Source: Thioalkalivibrio denitrificans
GTDB lineage: Bacteria; Pseudomonadota; Gammaproteobacteria; Ectothiorhodospirales; Ectothiorhodospiraceae
DNA: 64,000 bases
Assembly (NCBI RefSeq): GCF_002000365.1
Contig: NZ_MVBK01000099.1
Location: 1-64,000, forward strand
Reading direction: 5' to 3'
This document shows positions 40,060 to 50,012 of the stretch, piece after piece. Every line of letters starts with the position of its first letter. The first letter of the stretch is position 1. The position numbers and the translations under genes were made by a program. A model generated the notes under the pieces. That model worked only from the letters and a program-made list of their open reading frames with translations, was not told the origin of the DNA and made no database searches.

Positions 40060-41928
40060 ATGGACATCGAACGCTTGGCGACTGCGGAGGCTTTCGGCTC
40101 GCTGGGCAGCGAAGCGCTGAAGGCACTGGTTGCGCATGGGACCGTGCGTCGCCTGCACGACGGGGACGAGCTCTTTCGTCGCGGCGATGCGGACAGAAAT
40201 CTGCTCTACATTCTCTCGGAAGGCCGTGTCGCGCTGAGTGACGGCAATGGCGCCATCACTACCTGCGACGCGGTCTCTCTCCTGGGCCTGTCAAGCTACT
40301 TCGACGACGAACCCTATTCACTCACGGTAACGGCCATCGGCTCCTGCCAAGTCATCGAGATTCCCTTGGATGCGGTACGCGAACTCGAGGTTCGGCACCC
40401 CGCTTTGGCCGACACACTCAGTCATGCGATCGCAGAACGCATCCGGGCCGGATCGACTCGCGCGCAATCTATTGCCACAGGCGTATTGTCTCGGCCCGCG
40501 CGCGGCGCGATGACCACTCCGCTCACGTTCCTGCGCACCGATGCGAGCCTGGGCGAGGCCCTGCGACTCATGGAGACGCGGCGCATCGGCAGTCTCGGTG
40601 TGCTGGACGAACAGGACCGGCTGATCGGTCTCGCCACGGTGGCCAGCGTGGCGCACGCCTCGGTGATCGAGGGCCTGCCCTCAGACGCGCCTCTGATTCG
40701 GGCGGCGGCGTCTGTGCCACACATCACACCGGACACGCCGCTGTGGGAAGCGGAGGAGATCCAAGTCCGGGAGGCGGTGAAGCACTTGGTGGTCATGGAG
40801 GGCGAACGGCCGGTTGGGATGCTCTCCCAGACCAACATCCTGGACGCGGTGCGCGCCGGGCACGCAATCGCGCGGCACCGCGTCCATCACGCCGGCGGAA
40901 TGGACGATCTGCGTGCCCTGGTGGCCGAGGTGCCGCATGTGGCCAGTGATGCCCGCGAGGGCAGCCGGGACGCCAGTCGTGCCGTCTCTCTGCTGAGCGA
41001 GTACCACCTGCAGTTGCAGCGCCGTTGCGTCGAACTCGTGCTGGATGAGTTGGCGAACCGCGGCCTGGGCCCACCTCCGCGGCCTTACGCGCTGCTTGTC
41101 CTGGGTTCCCTCGCCCGGCAGGAGTCGCTGCTCAACCCGGACCAGGACAACGCCATCATCATCGCCGACGCCCGCCCCGGCGAGGCTGACTCGCGCCCGC
41201 TGGACGACGATGAACAACACTGGTTCGAGACGTTTACGGATCTGCTCAACCGGCGCCTCGACGAGATCGGCTACGAGTGGTGCCGGGGCGACATCATGGC
41301 GCGCAACCCGTACTACCGCCGCTGCCTGATGGACTGGTGCAGGCAGATCCGACACATGGCGCACTACCCCAACCTGAAGGCGGCACGCTGGAGCAACATC
41401 TTCCTCGACTTCGAGCTGCTCTACGGAGACGCCACGCTGGTGGAAGCGCTGTGGCGGGAAATCTTCTCGGTACTCGGCGAACACGACCGGCTGCTGCATT
41501 TCATGGCTGGCGACGATGCCGAGGGACAGGCGGCTCTCGGCATGTTCAACCGCCTGGTGACTTCCGACCGCGAGGAGGGCAAAGGCCGGGTGGACGTGAA
41601 GCGCAACGGGCTTCGCATCATCGCCAACGGCGCACGCATCTATGCTCTGGCGAGCGGCGTGCGCGAGACCAACACCGTTGCCCGGCTGCGGGGCCTGCGT
41701 CGGGAGGGAGTGCTCTCGGCGGACAAGGTGGCCTCGGTGATCGCGGCCCACGAGAGCCTGCTGGACCTGCTGCTCACGCACCAGCTCGCGCAGCACGACG
41801 GCGGCCACCCACCCGACAAGTACATCGATCCGCGCAATCTCGACGACATGGCCCTGCAGTCGCTGATCAGCAGCATGCGCGCCATCAAGCGTTTCCAGGA
41901 TCGCGTGCAGGGCGTGTTCGGACTCTGA
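40060..41928 (+). CDS. cNMP-binding / CBS / DUF294 nucleotidyltransferase-like protein
   Basis: 622 residues (ATG at 40060 preceded by GGAAGGCGGC; an ATG at 39964 is in frame). Order: a cyclic-nucleotide-binding domain (about 5-115: DGDELFRRGDADRNLLYILSEGRVAL), a CBS pair (about 150-270), then a DUF294 nucleotidyltransferase domain with the GlnD-like motif LGSLARQESLLNPDQDNAIII (NPDQD for metal), and the DUF294 C-terminal helical domain. Proteins of this type stand beside symporters and probably modify or regulate the carrier or sensor. The second copy follows after 2 nt. Confidence 0.93.
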   Translation: MDIERLATAEAFGSLGSEALKALVAHGTVRRLHDGDELFRRGDADRNLLYILSEGRVALSDGNGAITTCDAVSLLGLSSYFDDEPYSLTVTAIGSCQVIEIPLDAVRELEVRHPALADTLSHAIAERIRAGSTRAQSIATGVLSRPARGAMTTPLTFLRTDASLGEALRLMETRRIGSLGVLDEQDRLIGLATVASVAHASVIEGLPSDAPLIRAAASVPHITPDTPLWEAEEIQVREAVKHLVVMEGERPVGMLSQTNILDAVRAGHAIARHRVHHAGGMDDLRALVAEVPHVASDAREGSRDASRAVSLLSEYHLQLQRRCVELVLDELANRGLGPPPRPYALLVLGSLARQESLLNPDQDNAIIIADARPGEADSRPLDDDEQHWFETFTDLLNRRLDEIGYEWCRGDIMARNPYYRRCLMDWCRQIRHMAHYPNLKAARWSNIFLDFELLYGDATLVEALWREIFSVLGEHDRLLHFMAGDDAEGQAALGMFNRLVTSDREEGKGRVDVKRNGLRIIANGARIYALASGVRETNTVARLRGLRREGVLSADKVASVIAAHESLLDLLLTHQLAQHDGGHPPDKYIDPRNLDDMALQSLISSMRAIKRFQDRVQGVFGL

Positions 41929-41930
41929 CC

Positions 41931-43427
41931 ATGACCGGGCAGCGAGTCGACATGGCTCCACTGCAAACCGACGTGGCCCTCTTTGGCGAGCGCGTCGATG
42001 ACGCCATGGAAGGTCCGCCTCCGCTGGTGGCGGAGACGGTTTCTTGCCGTGACCTTGTCGCCACGCTTGCCCAGGCGGATGCCAGCTGCGCGATCATCAT
42101 TGACCATCGACGGACACCCCGTGGCATCGTGACTGAACAGGACATCGTCCGCAGGGCCGCCTACGCCGTGGTTGGCGGGGAACCCTGCGTGCGCATCATG
42201 ACCTCTCCCGTGCACACCGTTACGTGCGGCGACCCGCTCTACCGTGCCGTGGGCCGGATGCTGGAACTGGGTCTGAGACGCACGCCGGTCCTGGACGTGG
42301 AGGGCCGCGTATGCGGCCTGCTCGACCTGAGCAGGGCATTGCCGCGGGTCTGCGGGCGCGTCCTGCACCACTTTCGCGGGCTTGGCGGCAGCGGCGACGA
42401 CGACCCGCAGGCCGCCAGGGCAATTCGGGAGGCGCAGGCACCCCTGATCGAGGAGTTGCTGGCCCGACAGGCTGATGCCCACGAGATTCAGGCATTGCTT
42501 ACGCGCCTCAACGACGACATCTACATCCGCCTGGCCGACCGACGCATCGCCCTGCTCGAGTCACAGGGCCACGGCCGCGCGCCGGCGGATTTTTGCCTGC
42601 TGCTGATGGGTTCCGGCGGTCGCGCGGAGAACTACCTCGCTCCCGATCAGGATCACGGACTGGTCCTGGCCGACTACCCCGATGCGGACCACGACTGGAT
42701 CGATGGCTGGTTTCAGCGTTTCAGCGAGGGCCTGATTGAGGACCTGGAACTGGCCGGCTTTCCCCGCGATGTGGGCCATGTGATGTGCATCAACCCCCTA
42801 TGGAGAAAGACCCTGAGCCAATGGCGGACTCAGATCCGGATCTGGGCGCGCACCTTGGCGACCGTGAGCATCCGCCTGGGCGATGTCTTCTACGACTTCC
42901 GGCCCGTCTCCGGGAATCTGCAGCTTGGCCTTGAACTGCGCGCAAGCCTGCAGGAACTCGCGGCCGCCACGCCCTCGCTGCTGCGCGCCATGGTCGACGA
43001 GCACCGTGATCACGGTGTCGGTCTCGGCCTGTTCGGGCGGTTCGTCACCATGGAGCGCGGCAGCGCGCATCATGGCCACATCAATCTCAAACACACCGCG
43101 ATCCTGCCCCTGATCACCGCCGTTCGGGTGCTGGCCCTCAAGCACCGCGTCGCCGTGACGGGTACGCTGGCGCGTCTGGAGGCGCTGCGTGATCTCGAGG
43201 TCATCGACCTGGCAAGGTTCGACAGCCTGAAACGGGCCCACGGTACCCTTTCGTCTCTGGTACTGCGCCACCAACTCGCCCAGTTGCACGCCGGCGAGAC
43301 ACCGGACTACTACGTTCATCCCGGCGAACTCGACCGCTCACAGGTACGCAGTCTCAGACGCGCGATGAGAAGCGTGCGTCGCCTGCGCGATCAGGTGCGC
43401 ACGGACATCACCGGGCAGGTGTTCTGA
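41931..43427 (+). CDS. CBS / DUF294 nucleotidyltransferase-like protein, second copy
   Basis: 498 residues. It lacks the cNMP domain of its upstream neighbour but keeps a CBS pair (about 30-150: [55 protein letters not shown]...LRRTPVLDV) and the DUF294 part: [26 protein letters not shown], with the PDQDH metal motif. The C-terminal helical domain ([19 protein letters not shown]) matches. The ATG lies 2 nt after the previous stop and its stop overlaps the next start, so it is one operon of three. Confidence 0.93.
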   Translation: MTGQRVDMAPLQTDVALFGERVDDAMEGPPPLVAETVSCRDLVATLAQADASCAIIIDHRRTPRGIVTEQDIVRRAAYAVVGGEPCVRIMTSPVHTVTCGDPLYRAVGRMLELGLRRTPVLDVEGRVCGLLDLSRALPRVCGRVLHHFRGLGGSGDDDPQAARAIREAQAPLIEELLARQADAHEIQALLTRLNDDIYIRLADRRIALLESQGHGRAPADFCLLLMGSGGRAENYLAPDQDHGLVLADYPDADHDWIDGWFQRFSEGLIEDLELAGFPRDVGHVMCINPLWRKTLSQWRTQIRIWARTLATVSIRLGDVFYDFRPVSGNLQLGLELRASLQELAAATPSLLRAMVDEHRDHGVGLGLFGRFVTMERGSAHHGHINLKHTAILPLITAVRVLALKHRVAVTGTLARLEALRDLEVIDLARFDSLKRAHGTLSSLVLRHQLAQLHAGETPDYYVHPGELDRSQVRSLRRAMRSVRRLRDQVRTDITGQVF

Positions 43428-45655
43428 TGAGACTGCAGATCACGGGCATGAAATGGAGAAGCAGCGGGCGGAATAACGACGACATGCCCCGTCATCAGTC
43501 ACGAACGCACGAACGCACAGACACGTCGGGATCCGGGAGTGTGCACCACCCCGGGATCCCGGGCGCGGTGGCCCGTCGCCTGATGTTCTGGGCCCCGGCG
43601 ATGGTGCTGACGCTGCTCATCGTGGCCGTTCTAGGCACCCTGGCCGCGCTGAGCCTCCAGGCGCTGCCGGAAGGCTCCGACCCGACTTCCCTGGTGGCCG
43701 CCTTCGGCATCGGCGCCCTCGTACTGTTGGGCGCTGCAATAGGCATCTGGCTGCTGCTGGACGCCACGATCATGCGTTCCCTCGCGGCACTCGCCCGCGG
43801 CACGTCCATTCTGACCCACTCCGACCCGGGCCACGAACTGGAACTGCCCCGCATCCACTTGCTCGGCAAGCTGCCCGAGCGCATACACACCCTGGCTCGG
43901 CATCTCCACGAGGCACGCTGCGAGGTGGCCAAGACCCTGACCTGCGGCGCACAGGACATCGAAGGGCAGAAGGACCGCCTGGAGATCGTGCTTCGGGAGA
44001 TCCGGGAAGGGGTCATCGTCAGCGATGCGCACGGGCGCATCCTGCTCTACAACCCGGCCGCCCGCACGATCCTGCGCAGCGAGTCCCTGGGCCTGGGTCG
44101 TTCCATCTACGAGTTGCTCAACCGCTCGGTGATCGATCATTCCCTGGACGTGCTGCACCATCGGCTGGCCCGGGCCGATGATGACGCCGGCCCGGAACAG
44201 GGTACCGAGTTTGTCTGCGCCACGATCGACGACGGCATCCTTCTGCGCTGCAAGATGAGTCTGATGTCTTCAACGAGCCCGCTGCGCTCCGCCTTCGTTG
44301 TGACCTTGGAGGACATCACGCACAGGATCGAGGATGCCGCACGTCGCGAGCACGCGCTGCGCTCGGCAATCGATGCGCTGCGCTTGCCACTGGCGACGCT
44401 CTCCGCGGCCGCCGAGGGCCTCGCCGGACCACCGAAAGGACAGCACCTGCATGCAGAAACCCTGGTTCGAGAAACCCGGGAGTTGGGACGGCGTCTCGAG
44501 CATCTGGCCTTTCAAAGCCGACGGGCCCTCTCCACGCCGTGGACCATGGCCGACGTCAGCAGCGCCGACCTGATCGCCAGCGTCCGGCGCCGCCATCCCG
44601 ACGGGCTGCCGCGCATCAGCGTGGCAGGCTCCCCCTGTTGGCTGCGCGCCGAGGGTCATTCCGTCGCCTTGGTGCTCGAACACCTGCTGCGCCGGTTGTG
44701 CGGGAGCCGGGGTGTGGAGACGGTGACGATCGAGGCGCGGCCATGCGACGGCCGGGTCTGCCTCGGGATCGCGTGGCACGGATGGCCGGTACCGGAGGAG
44801 ACCCTGGAACAGTGGCTGGACGAGGAACTGCCCGAGGCGGGCGGGGAGGCCACAATGCGCGGCATTCTCGAACGTCATCACGGCGCGTTGCACAACCGGC
44901 CCGGCGGTCCGGGGCGTGCCGAGATGCAGATTGCCCTGCCGGGTGCGCGCCGGCGGTGGGAGGCCCCGCAGGAGCGGGTGCAGCCCCGGCCCGAGTTCTA
45001 CGACTTCTCGCTTGCGGACCAGGCCGCCAACCAGGGAGCCCACCTGGACCGTCCCCTGGAGGAACTCTCCTACGTGATCTTCGACACTGAAACCACCGGG
45101 CTCGCGCCCGCGCAAGGCGACGAGATCGTCTCCATCGCCGGCGTGCGCCTGCTAAACGGCCGCCTGCTCCAGAGCGAGCGCTTCGATCAACTGGTCAACC
45201 CGGGACGGCCCATCCCGAGGGCCTCCACACGGATCCACGGCATACGCGATGACATGGTCTCCGACAAGCCCGCAATCGAGGAGGTCCTGCCCAGGTTCAG
45301 GGCATTTGTAGGCGATGCGGTACTGGTGGCTCACAACGCCGCGTTTGACATGAAGTTCATACGTCTCAAGGAGGAACGCTGTGGCGCGCGATTTGATAAT
45401 CCGGTACTCGACACGCTGCTGCTGTCGGTGTTTCTCCACGACCATACGCCCGCCCACACCCTCGAGGCCACCGCCCGGCGCCTGGGCGCGGTACTGATCG
45501 CTCAGCACACGGCGCTGGGCGATGCGCTGGTCACCGCCCAGATCTTCGCTCGGATGCTGCCGCTCCTGCGCGAGCGCGGAATCCATACCCTGCGGGATGC
45601 GCTCGAGGCCTCAGAGCGGATCGTCGAGGTACGTCGAAGGCAGGCGCGATTCTAA
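43427..45655 (+). CDS. membrane sensor: PAS, degenerate kinase and DnaQ-type exonuclease fusion
   Basis: 742 residues. Two N-terminal helices (about 53-75 and 92-112), a HAMP-like linker, a PAS domain (about 183-300: [32 protein letters not shown]), then a kinase-like part where HisKA reads [12 protein letters not shown]: the His of the H-box (HELRTPL) is replaced by Asp, and no ATP-binding G-boxes are evident. The C-terminal about 180 residues are a DEDD exonuclease: [37 protein letters not shown], and the [11 protein letters not shown] end. It probably senses a signal and acts through its nuclease or scaffold. Seen in acetate-symporter loci elsewhere. Confidence 0.9.
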   Translation: MRLQITGMKWRSSGRNNDDMPRHQSRTHERTDTSGSGSVHHPGIPGAVARRLMFWAPAMVLTLLIVAVLGTLAALSLQALPEGSDPTSLVAAFGIGALVLLGAAIGIWLLLDATIMRSLAALARGTSILTHSDPGHELELPRIHLLGKLPERIHTLARHLHEARCEVAKTLTCGAQDIEGQKDRLEIVLREIREGVIVSDAHGRILLYNPAARTILRSESLGLGRSIYELLNRSVIDHSLDVLHHRLARADDDAGPEQGTEFVCATIDDGILLRCKMSLMSSTSPLRSAFVVTLEDITHRIEDAARREHALRSAIDALRLPLATLSAAAEGLAGPPKGQHLHAETLVRETRELGRRLEHLAFQSRRALSTPWTMADVSSADLIASVRRRHPDGLPRISVAGSPCWLRAEGHSVALVLEHLLRRLCGSRGVETVTIEARPCDGRVCLGIAWHGWPVPEETLEQWLDEELPEAGGEATMRGILERHHGALHNRPGGPGRAEMQIALPGARRRWEAPQERVQPRPEFYDFSLADQAANQGAHLDRPLEELSYVIFDTETTGLAPAQGDEIVSIAGVRLLNGRLLQSERFDQLVNPGRPIPRASTRIHGIRDDMVSDKPAIEEVLPRFRAFVGDAVLVAHNAAFDMKFIRLKEERCGARFDNPVLDTLLLSVFLHDHTPAHTLEATARRLGAVLIAQHTALGDALVTAQIFARMLPLLRERGIHTLRDALEASERIVEVRRRQARF

Positions 45656-45687
45656 CCCACACACGCTGCGAGTGCGTCCCCGAAGCG

Positions 45688-45861
45688 CTGGTTTTGCTGC
45701 GTCTAATGGGTATAATCGATCTCGTAGCGGGTTTGATTGGATTTTCGTTTGTGATGATCATGCTGAACCCAACCCTCCACCGTCGCCACACGAGACGGTC
45801 CTATTCCCTGGGGCGCCACATCGCCCAGCCGTAATCCCGCCGGGGGCGACATCCCCGGCGG
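45688..45861 (+). promoter_or_regulatory. conserved leader of EF-G-like gene 1 (promoter plus hairpin)
   Basis: TATAAT at 45711-45716, followed after exactly 115 nt (start to start) by CAGCCGTA (45826-45833), 5 nt, then the hairpin GCCGGGG (45839-45845)/CCCCGGC (45853-45859), extended to 9 bp. The same three elements with the same distances precede EF-G-like gene 2 (54358-54507). A -35 box is unclear: CTGGTT at 45688. The leader up to the ATG would be about 430 nt, long enough for an RNA regulator. Confidence 0.65.
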
Positions 45862-46146
45862 AAAATCCCCATTGGCCCCGAGTCCAAAGTCGGCGGACGC
45901 AGAACGCCGCAAGGCCGTCGTACCCAGTGCATGTGCCAATTACTGGAGTCCTCGCTCACGCATGCGCTGGACATGATGCCTTTCGAGTGCCTTCCACCGC
46001 TCCGCATTCTTTGGCGCACAACGCTTGGTCGATACAGGAACAAACCTGTGGACCCGGCACAGAGCGCAGGCCACGCCACCGCGGTCACGCATTGACCTCG
46101 CATTCGGACACTGATTGTCTGCCCAAGAGTTACGGGGGTGCCCACC

Positions 46147-46677
46147 ATGGCATATGTACTGGAGCAAGTCCTGTTGAAACCGAATGACGCGGAATATCCG
46201 CCACAACCCGAGCGGGCGATGAATCTGTCCGACCTGCCGAATGCGCGCATCGACGCGATCAGCAGCGGGTTTCGTATACTGGCTGAGAACGAGATCGCCC
46301 TCCGGCAGGCCGCCGCGCGACTACATGCCTATTCCGCCTGCCCATTGAAAGCATCCCCACCCTCGATCATCTTCGCCCGGGAACCGGTGGAGTCAGAACC
46401 GATCATGCGGGTCGTGGTGCATGCACCGCTCTGGACTCTGCACGGGCTGCGGAAGTGTTTCCAGGAAAGAGGGGCACGCATCATCGCCACCGGTTACAAC
46501 GAGGAGGACTGGAGCCTCCACATGCTGGCGCCGATCTCCGGGCTGCTCGGGTGCTACGATGAGGTATCGGAACTCCATGGGGACACTGCAACCATCAACA
46601 TGACGCTGAGCCACTACACGCCAGTGGAGACTACCACTCTCGAACCGCGCGCGAAGGCGGAGGTGATGCACGGATGA
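46147..46677 (+). CDS. stand-alone EF-G domain IV/V-like protein (1)
   Basis: 176 residues (MAYVLEQVLL...). From about residue 35 the protein follows the end of domain IV and all of domain V of elongation factor G: SGFRILAENEIALRQAAARL, then EPIMRVVVHAPLWTLHGLRKCFQERGARI, and MLAPISGLLGCYDEVSELHGDTATINM, TLSHYTPV. These match EF-G EPIMxVEVxxP, RRGxI, PLxxMFGYxxxLR and GxAxxxMxFxHYxPV in order. There is no GTPase domain. It might bind the ribosome near the A site or L11 region as EF-G does; that is inference. A second copy is at 54759. Confidence 0.8.
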   Translation: MAYVLEQVLLKPNDAEYPPQPERAMNLSDLPNARIDAISSGFRILAENEIALRQAAARLHAYSACPLKASPPSIIFAREPVESEPIMRVVVHAPLWTLHGLRKCFQERGARIIATGYNEEDWSLHMLAPISGLLGCYDEVSELHGDTATINMTLSHYTPVETTTLEPRAKAEVMHG

Positions 46678-47371
46678 GCTCGCGGCTCGGATCCGGGTCA
46701 CCGACGTCCGACCCGGATGCGCAAAATGACAGCGTTCCCACGCACAGAACGGGACGGAGATACCGGTTCCCAACAAAGCGGCCTTCCACCATGGCGCAAT
46801 ACTTCCAACCACGGCGAATAGGGTGATTATCAGGTGGACGCTCGGTTCCTGTCCTACAGATCTTGCCATACTGGCCCGCGTCAAATGGCCGGGCACACGA
46901 TTCGACCAGGACCATGGGCGCCCTGTCTTTCTTCGCTCATGGCTCCTCACCGTATTTCGCAACCCGGCAGTTCGCTATGCTTCTCCGGACAGAGGCGTTT
47001 CTCGCTAGCCCGCGCATCTCATCGATAAAATGCAGATACGCCGCCTTCAGGGGAACACCATAAGAGCCCCCAACCCACAGGTAGAGGCGTAACACCGCGT
47101 TCTATTGGTGGGAAATGCGGACTAGTCGGTCCCTACCCCTTCTTTAGTTTACGGGGGCTCCCGCGAAGACCTGATCACATCGCGAATCCGGAGAGAGCCT
47201 CCGGAAAGTGGTGGAGTTTGCTTTCCCCGACCCCCCGGGCTATGGTCTGACTTCGATCAACCGCTTCCGGCGGTATACGTATCCGCACTAACTGATCATT
47301 CAGGCCTGTCAGCACCCATGGCAACGTACCTCACCTTCCAGTTCCGTCCCTCCCCGATCTTTCCGGCCTAA
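46678..47371. other. about 700 bp without a recognised gene
   Basis: Several short open frames read through this stretch but give no signature. It ends with the hairpin at 47372. The 3' end of EF-G-like gene 1 and the leader of the Rnk-like gene must lie here. Confidence 0.5.
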
Positions 47372-47395
47372 GCCGGACGCGGCTTCGCGTCCGGC
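47372..47395 (+). promoter_or_regulatory. leader hairpin of Rnk-like gene 1
   Basis: GCCGGACGCG, loop GCTT, CGCGTCCGGC: a perfect 10-bp stem ending 62 nt before the ATG at 47458. The identical arms occur at 53222-53245 (loop TGCA) before Rnk-like gene 2. It could be a leader attenuator or protein-binding site; alternatively a terminator of an upstream transcript. Confidence 0.55.
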
Positions 47396-47457
47396 CGTTC
47401 TCCTTGACACCCGAAGCTGTCGTCTGACTCTGAGTTTCAAGTCGGAGGGGAATCCTC

Positions 47458-47901
47458 ATGTCTGAACGATTCACGGAGCTGAAGAACCAGGTGCTTCAGC
47501 AGTTTGAACAGTACTACCTGCATACCCACCTCGGCCTCTCGCTCGGCCCCCAGGAACTGGCATCCATACTGGCGAAGCTGGAGAACCTGGACGAAACCGA
47601 CGCGGCGCCGGCCAACCAGTACCCGGAGAGAGTCCGCATCGGATCCCGAGTGAGACTGCTCGATCTGCAGGACAACAGCGAAGCGGAAATCGAGCTGGTG
47701 CTTCCCGTGGACAGCGCGCCACCCAGAGGCCGAATATCCATCTTCTCGCCGCTGGGGGCCTCCATCCTCGGGTTGGAGCCCGCGGAATACGCCGAAGTCC
47801 GATTTCTGGGGCGGCCGCTTCGCTACCTCGTGCTCGAGGTTCTCCCTCCCGAAGCGCGCCGGCACAGACACGCGCCCGCGGTACAGTCGGTCGCCCCCTG
47901 A
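47458..47901 (+). CDS. Rnk/GreA-C-like protein (1)
   Basis: 147 residues. The C-terminal half (about 60-135) is the GreA/GreB C-terminal (FKBP-like) fold used by Rnk: VRIGSRVRLLDLQDNSEAEIELV, then RGRISIFSPLGASILGL, and FLGRPLRYLVLEVL. The short helical N-terminus (LKNQVLQQFEQYY...) could take the place of the coiled coil that reaches into the RNA polymerase channel, but it lacks the paired acidic tip seen in GreA. SD: GGAGGGG. Rnk binds RNA polymerase without cleavage activity; that role is plausible here. Confidence 0.85.
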   Translation: MSERFTELKNQVLQQFEQYYLHTHLGLSLGPQELASILAKLENLDETDAAPANQYPERVRIGSRVRLLDLQDNSEAEIELVLPVDSAPPRGRISIFSPLGASILGLEPAEYAEVRFLGRPLRYLVLEVLPPEARRHRHAPAVQSVAP

Positions 47902-48054
47902 AACCCGGCCCGCGAGCCGCACATGGCCGCGCCGGAAGTGATGGGGGCACGCATGGGATTCCCTCAATTGATCAGCGTATCGCGGTGAGCCACGTCGACG
48001 ATGCATTCGACGTGCATGCTGTCATCCTCTGAACCACTCTATCAGGAGATCATC

Positions 48055-48150
48055 ATGAGTAAGGAGAAACCGAAGAAGAAGGCCCAAAAGAGTCTAAAGG
48101 AACGACGCAAGGAAAAGCGTGAGCGTCGGGATGAGCAAGATACCGACTGA
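48055..48150 (+). CDS. 31-residue lysine/arginine-rich peptide
   Basis: Sequence MSKEKPKKKAQKSLKERRKEK... ends in DEQDTD. CAGGAG lies 6-7 nt before the ATG, a good SD. It is nearly all charged residues and would be a small nucleic-acid- or protein-binding peptide. Similar short KEKRKEK-rich peptides occur in other gammaproteobacteria, as far as I recall; function unknown. Confidence 0.6.
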   Translation: MSKEKPKKKAQKSLKERRKEKRERRDEQDTD

Positions 48151-48577
48151 CTGACCCGGACGATGGAATCACCGGGCGTGACTTGTCCTACGAGGCCCGA
48201 ACGGGTGCGGCGCATGGACGCACCGCACCACCCCGAACAACGAATGGTGCCACCGCGGTCAGGCAGGCGTCGGCCAGTTCGCGTCCCTGGACTCGCACTG
48301 GCACTCATCTCTGCATCGCTGTCGGGTGTAGCGCTCACGACCTGCGCGTCCTCGGGCGTGGCCACGAAGTGCGCCGGCTCCTCGACGGCTACCCCGGTCG
48401 CAAACACCAGACACATGGCGGCGAAATGTTGTGAAGCACACATGGTATTCCCCAGAAGGATCCGCACATCTCGTCGAACCGCGCGGGGGTCACTCACGCC
48501 TGACCCGCAGTGTCGTTGGCTGGGCCGAAAGCGCAATGGCGGCCCCTGCCGCCGACCAGATTGGATCATGCCACCAG
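48151..48577. other. intergenic with a repeat of the 3' end of the 51.3-kb gene
   Basis: The minus-strand stretch 48252-48304 repeats, at about 50 of 53 positions, the last codons of the gene at 51298 (reading ...DANWPTPA and stop; the 51-kb gene reads DADWPTPA). The rest of that gene is absent. So this is a short duplicated tail, perhaps an insertion scar. Confidence 0.6.
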
Positions 48578-49903
48578 ATGCAGGAGACCGTTCGTACCAG
48601 CCCCGCCATCGAAATGGCTTACCAGGCGCTCGTCGATGACGAAGACGCCCGCGTCTGCAAGGACATTTCCGACGATGCCTGCCGCGTGGTCCCGGGCAAC
48701 TTCTTTCTGCAGATCCTCGCCCAGTTCTTTACCAAGCTCGCCGATGCGCTCGCGAACCCGAAGACCGTCCTCGCCTGGCTGCTCACCGCCCTGGGCGCGC
48801 CGGGCATCTTTACCGCCCTCCTGGTCCCTATCCGCGAATCCGGCTCCCTGATTCCGCAACTCGTCATCGCGAGTTACGTGCGCCTGCAGCGGATACGCAA
48901 ATGGACATTCGTGCTTGGTTCCGTGCTCGAAGCCCTGGCCTTGTTCGCGATGGTCGTGATCGCCGCCACACTCACCGGCACGACCGCCGGCGTCGCTCTC
49001 ATCGCGGCGCTGGTGATGTTCAGCCTCGCACGTGGCCTCTGTTCGGTCGCCTCTAAGGACGTGCTCGGCAAGACGGTACCGAAGACACGCCGCGGCCGCG
49101 TGGGTGGCTGGTCGGAATTCGCGGCGGGCATCGTCACCATCGGCGTCGGCATCGTGCTGATGGTCGATCCGGCCGGTACCGACAATACCTTCACTTACCT
49201 GCTGCCGTTCGCCGCGGCGGGGGGGCTGTGGCTGCTAGCTGCCGGTACCTATGCACTGATTCGCGAGTACCCGGGGGTCACCGAAGGCGGCGGTAACGCG
49301 CTCATCGAAACCGTCCAGCGCCTCGACCGACTGCGGAGAGACGCACCGTTCCGCCACTTCGTGATCGCACGCGCGTTGCTCCTGTCGTCGGCGCTTAGCG
49401 CGCCCTTCGTCATCATGCTCGCGCATGAGCAGACCGAAGGCGCGTTGCTCGTACTCGGCCTGTTCGTGCTCGCCGACGGCATCGCGCATGTCGTCGCCGG
49501 CCCGTTCTGGGGCCGCTTCGCCGACGTCTCCAGCCGCCGCGTCATGATCGTTGCCGGCGCAGCGGCGTCCGCGAGCGCAGCCGCCCTCGCGGCCGTGGCG
49601 ACGTTCATTCCGGCATTGGCCGCTGCGGCATGGATCTATCCAGCGTTCTTCTTCCTGCTCTCGGTCGCGCATTCAGGCATCCGCCTCGGGCGCAAGACCT
49701 ACATCGTCGATCTCGCCGGCGGAAACCGCCGCACCGATTACGTCTCGGTCAGCAACACGGTTATCGGCATCGTGCTGTTGCTCGCCGGCAGCGTCGGCGC
49801 GCTCACGGCGGTCATGCCGGTGGCAGGGGTCATCGCGATTCTCGCAGCGATCGGGTTCGTAGGGGCGATCTGGAGTGTGATGTTGCCGGAGGTGACGGGG
49901 TGA
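48578..49903 (+). CDS. MFS transporter
   Basis: Start set at the ATG at 48578 (MQETVRTSPAIEMAYQAL); 48431 is also open. About 441 residues with 11-12 hydrophobic segments. It shows VLGKTVPKTRRGRVGGWSEF in a loop, like MFS proteins of the PNH or DHA type, and long hydrophobic pairs (AGVALIAALVMFSLARGLCSV; GVALIALVFVLADGIAHVV-like). The N-terminal 60 residues before helix 1 are hydrophilic and uncommon. Substrate unknown. Confidence 0.8.
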   Translation: MQETVRTSPAIEMAYQALVDDEDARVCKDISDDACRVVPGNFFLQILAQFFTKLADALANPKTVLAWLLTALGAPGIFTALLVPIRESGSLIPQLVIASYVRLQRIRKWTFVLGSVLEALALFAMVVIAATLTGTTAGVALIAALVMFSLARGLCSVASKDVLGKTVPKTRRGRVGGWSEFAAGIVTIGVGIVLMVDPAGTDNTFTYLLPFAAAGGLWLLAAGTYALIREYPGVTEGGGNALIETVQRLDRLRRDAPFRHFVIARALLLSSALSAPFVIMLAHEQTEGALLVLGLFVLADGIAHVVAGPFWGRFADVSSRRVMIVAGAAASASAAALAAVATFIPALAAAAWIYPAFFFLLSVAHSGIRLGRKTYIVDLAGGNRRTDYVSVSNTVIGIVLLLAGSVGALTAVMPVAGVIAILAAIGFVGAIWSVMLPEVTG

Positions 49904-50012
49904 GCAACGCGAGAGCATGGTGAGAATGATCGCCATCTCGACCAATGGAATAACCCTGACATAACCGGATCCATAACGTTGCTCTCGCCAGTGTTGCGGG
50001 ATCGAGCGCAGA

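Noticed and set aside
40681-41961. 426-codon open frame antisense to the cNMP/DUF294 gene
   Set aside because: Shadow of a real gene; no signature.
45940-46110. cysteine-containing small frame antisense to the EF-G-like leader 1
   Set aside because: It reads CALCRVHRF...RCAPKNAERW, which looks protein-like, but it lies inside the leader, lacks an SD and is not present in leader 2.
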